Source: Chloroflexota bacterium (lineage in GTDB: Bacteria; Chloroflexota; Dehalococcoidia; Lucifugimonadales; Australimonadaceae). Taken from it: DNA of 5,542 bases. Below, piece after piece: positions 5,271 through 5,542 of the stretch. Numbering within the stretch: the first letter of the stretch is position 1; each line of letters begins with the position of its first letter. Made by a program: the position numbers and the translations under genes. The stretch spans positions 1 through 5,542 of the forward strand of contig JAQBVZ010000066.1 in the NCBI GenBank assembly GCA_027625205.1, written 5' to 3'. The notes beneath the pieces were generated by a model, which saw nothing but the letters and a program-made list of their open reading frames with translations, was not told the DNA's origin and searched no databases.

Positions 5271-5542
5271 GGCCTTAGTTTTCGGTGGAGTGGCGCCTAA
5301 TTTTGAGTTCAGTTTGGGAGGGAGTATTAAAAGGTTACCCAACCAGTGTATGTAAGACTTCCCTGAGCTTTGTGGAAGAATATGTTCTATCGAGTGTGAA
5401 GCCGAATTATCCCAAATCCGATTCCATTGCTCATTATCAAATTTTGCCCCTCTTGTTCAGCTAGATATCCTTAATAACGGTAAAAGAAATAGAGCAAATT
5501 GGGTTGCCAGTTTGTGTAGCAATCTTCTTGACGCAGTTTTTT
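5271..5542 (-). pseudogene. HNH (DUF1524) domain fragment of a GmrSD-like restriction nuclease, with nonsense and frameshift lesions (continues beyond window)
   Basis: Reading leftward, codons 5456 to 5271 encode RGAKFDNEQWNRIWDN, then SIEHILPQSS, HWLGNLLILPPKLNSKLG and PPKTKA. EHILPQ (His codon 5382-5384) and LGNL...LN (Asn codons 5334-5336 and 5307-5309) are the active-site motifs of the DUF1524 HNH nuclease found at the C-terminus of GmrSD-type enzymes. The frame then continues at 4072 after the IS. Upstream, this frame hits TGA at 5457-5459. The homologous sequence resumes in another frame (LLYFFYRY, then TAA at 5471-5473, then GYLAEQ), where relatives have a pattern like RYEEYLA. One missing base near 5454-5458 and one G-to-T change (GAA to TAA) would explain both lesions. 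The N-terminal DUF262 part would lie to the right of the window. Base composition is visibly more AT-rich than in the other host genes, as is common for transferred defence genes. Confidence 0.75.

Overview
The window is a stretch of bacterial chromosome of moderately high GC. Five host-type genes or gene remnants lie on the minus strand, bounded on both sides by IS3-family insertion sequences. PspAB is known from Actinobacteria, Chloroflexota and some archaea. Together with HtpX and a TAXI-type binding protein lacking a signal peptide, it suggests Chloroflexota (possibly Dehalococcoidia/SAR202) or an actinobacterium. That placement is a low-confidence inference, because no rRNA or marker gene is present.

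Layout from left to right: (1) the 3' part of an IS3-family element on the plus strand, with its DDE transposase and right terminal inverted repeat, ending near base 592; (2) a minus-strand TAXI-family solute-binding-like protein (745-1698); (3) a 94-residue antibiotic-biosynthesis-monooxygenase (ABM)-like dimeric alpha-beta barrel protein (1866-2150); (4) pspAB (2228-2797), overlapping by 13 bases (5) htpX, a membrane zinc metalloprotease (2785-3696); (6) about 240 bp without a gene but with several dyad repeats; (7) the C-terminal HNH (DUF1524, GmrSD-like) part of a DNA-modification-dependent restriction gene, split by (8) a complete 1194-bp IS407-group IS3 element (4073-5266) with terminal inverted repeats and a perfect 4-bp target duplication, CATC. 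The rest of the split gene continues to the right edge of the window.

The host genes read leftward in the order restriction remnant, htpX, pspAB, ABM-like, TAXI-like. htpX and pspAB look like a translationally coupled envelope-stress pair. The ABM-like and TAXI-like genes follow in the same direction with their own ribosome binding sites, so they could be cotranscribed or separate.

The main finding is the dead defence gene. Removing the IS and one CATC copy restores one reading frame carrying EHILPQ and LGNL...LN motifs of the GmrD/DUF1524 nuclease. Further upstream the same gene already has an in-frame TAA and a one-base frameshift. The intact IS has two apparent self-control devices. One is a 9-bp inverted repeat that would hide the transposase ribosome binding site only in read-through transcripts. 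The other is an A7 slip site at the OrfA/OrfB junction, where the family's usual arrangement is reversed: the fusion is the default product and slippage would give OrfA-like products.
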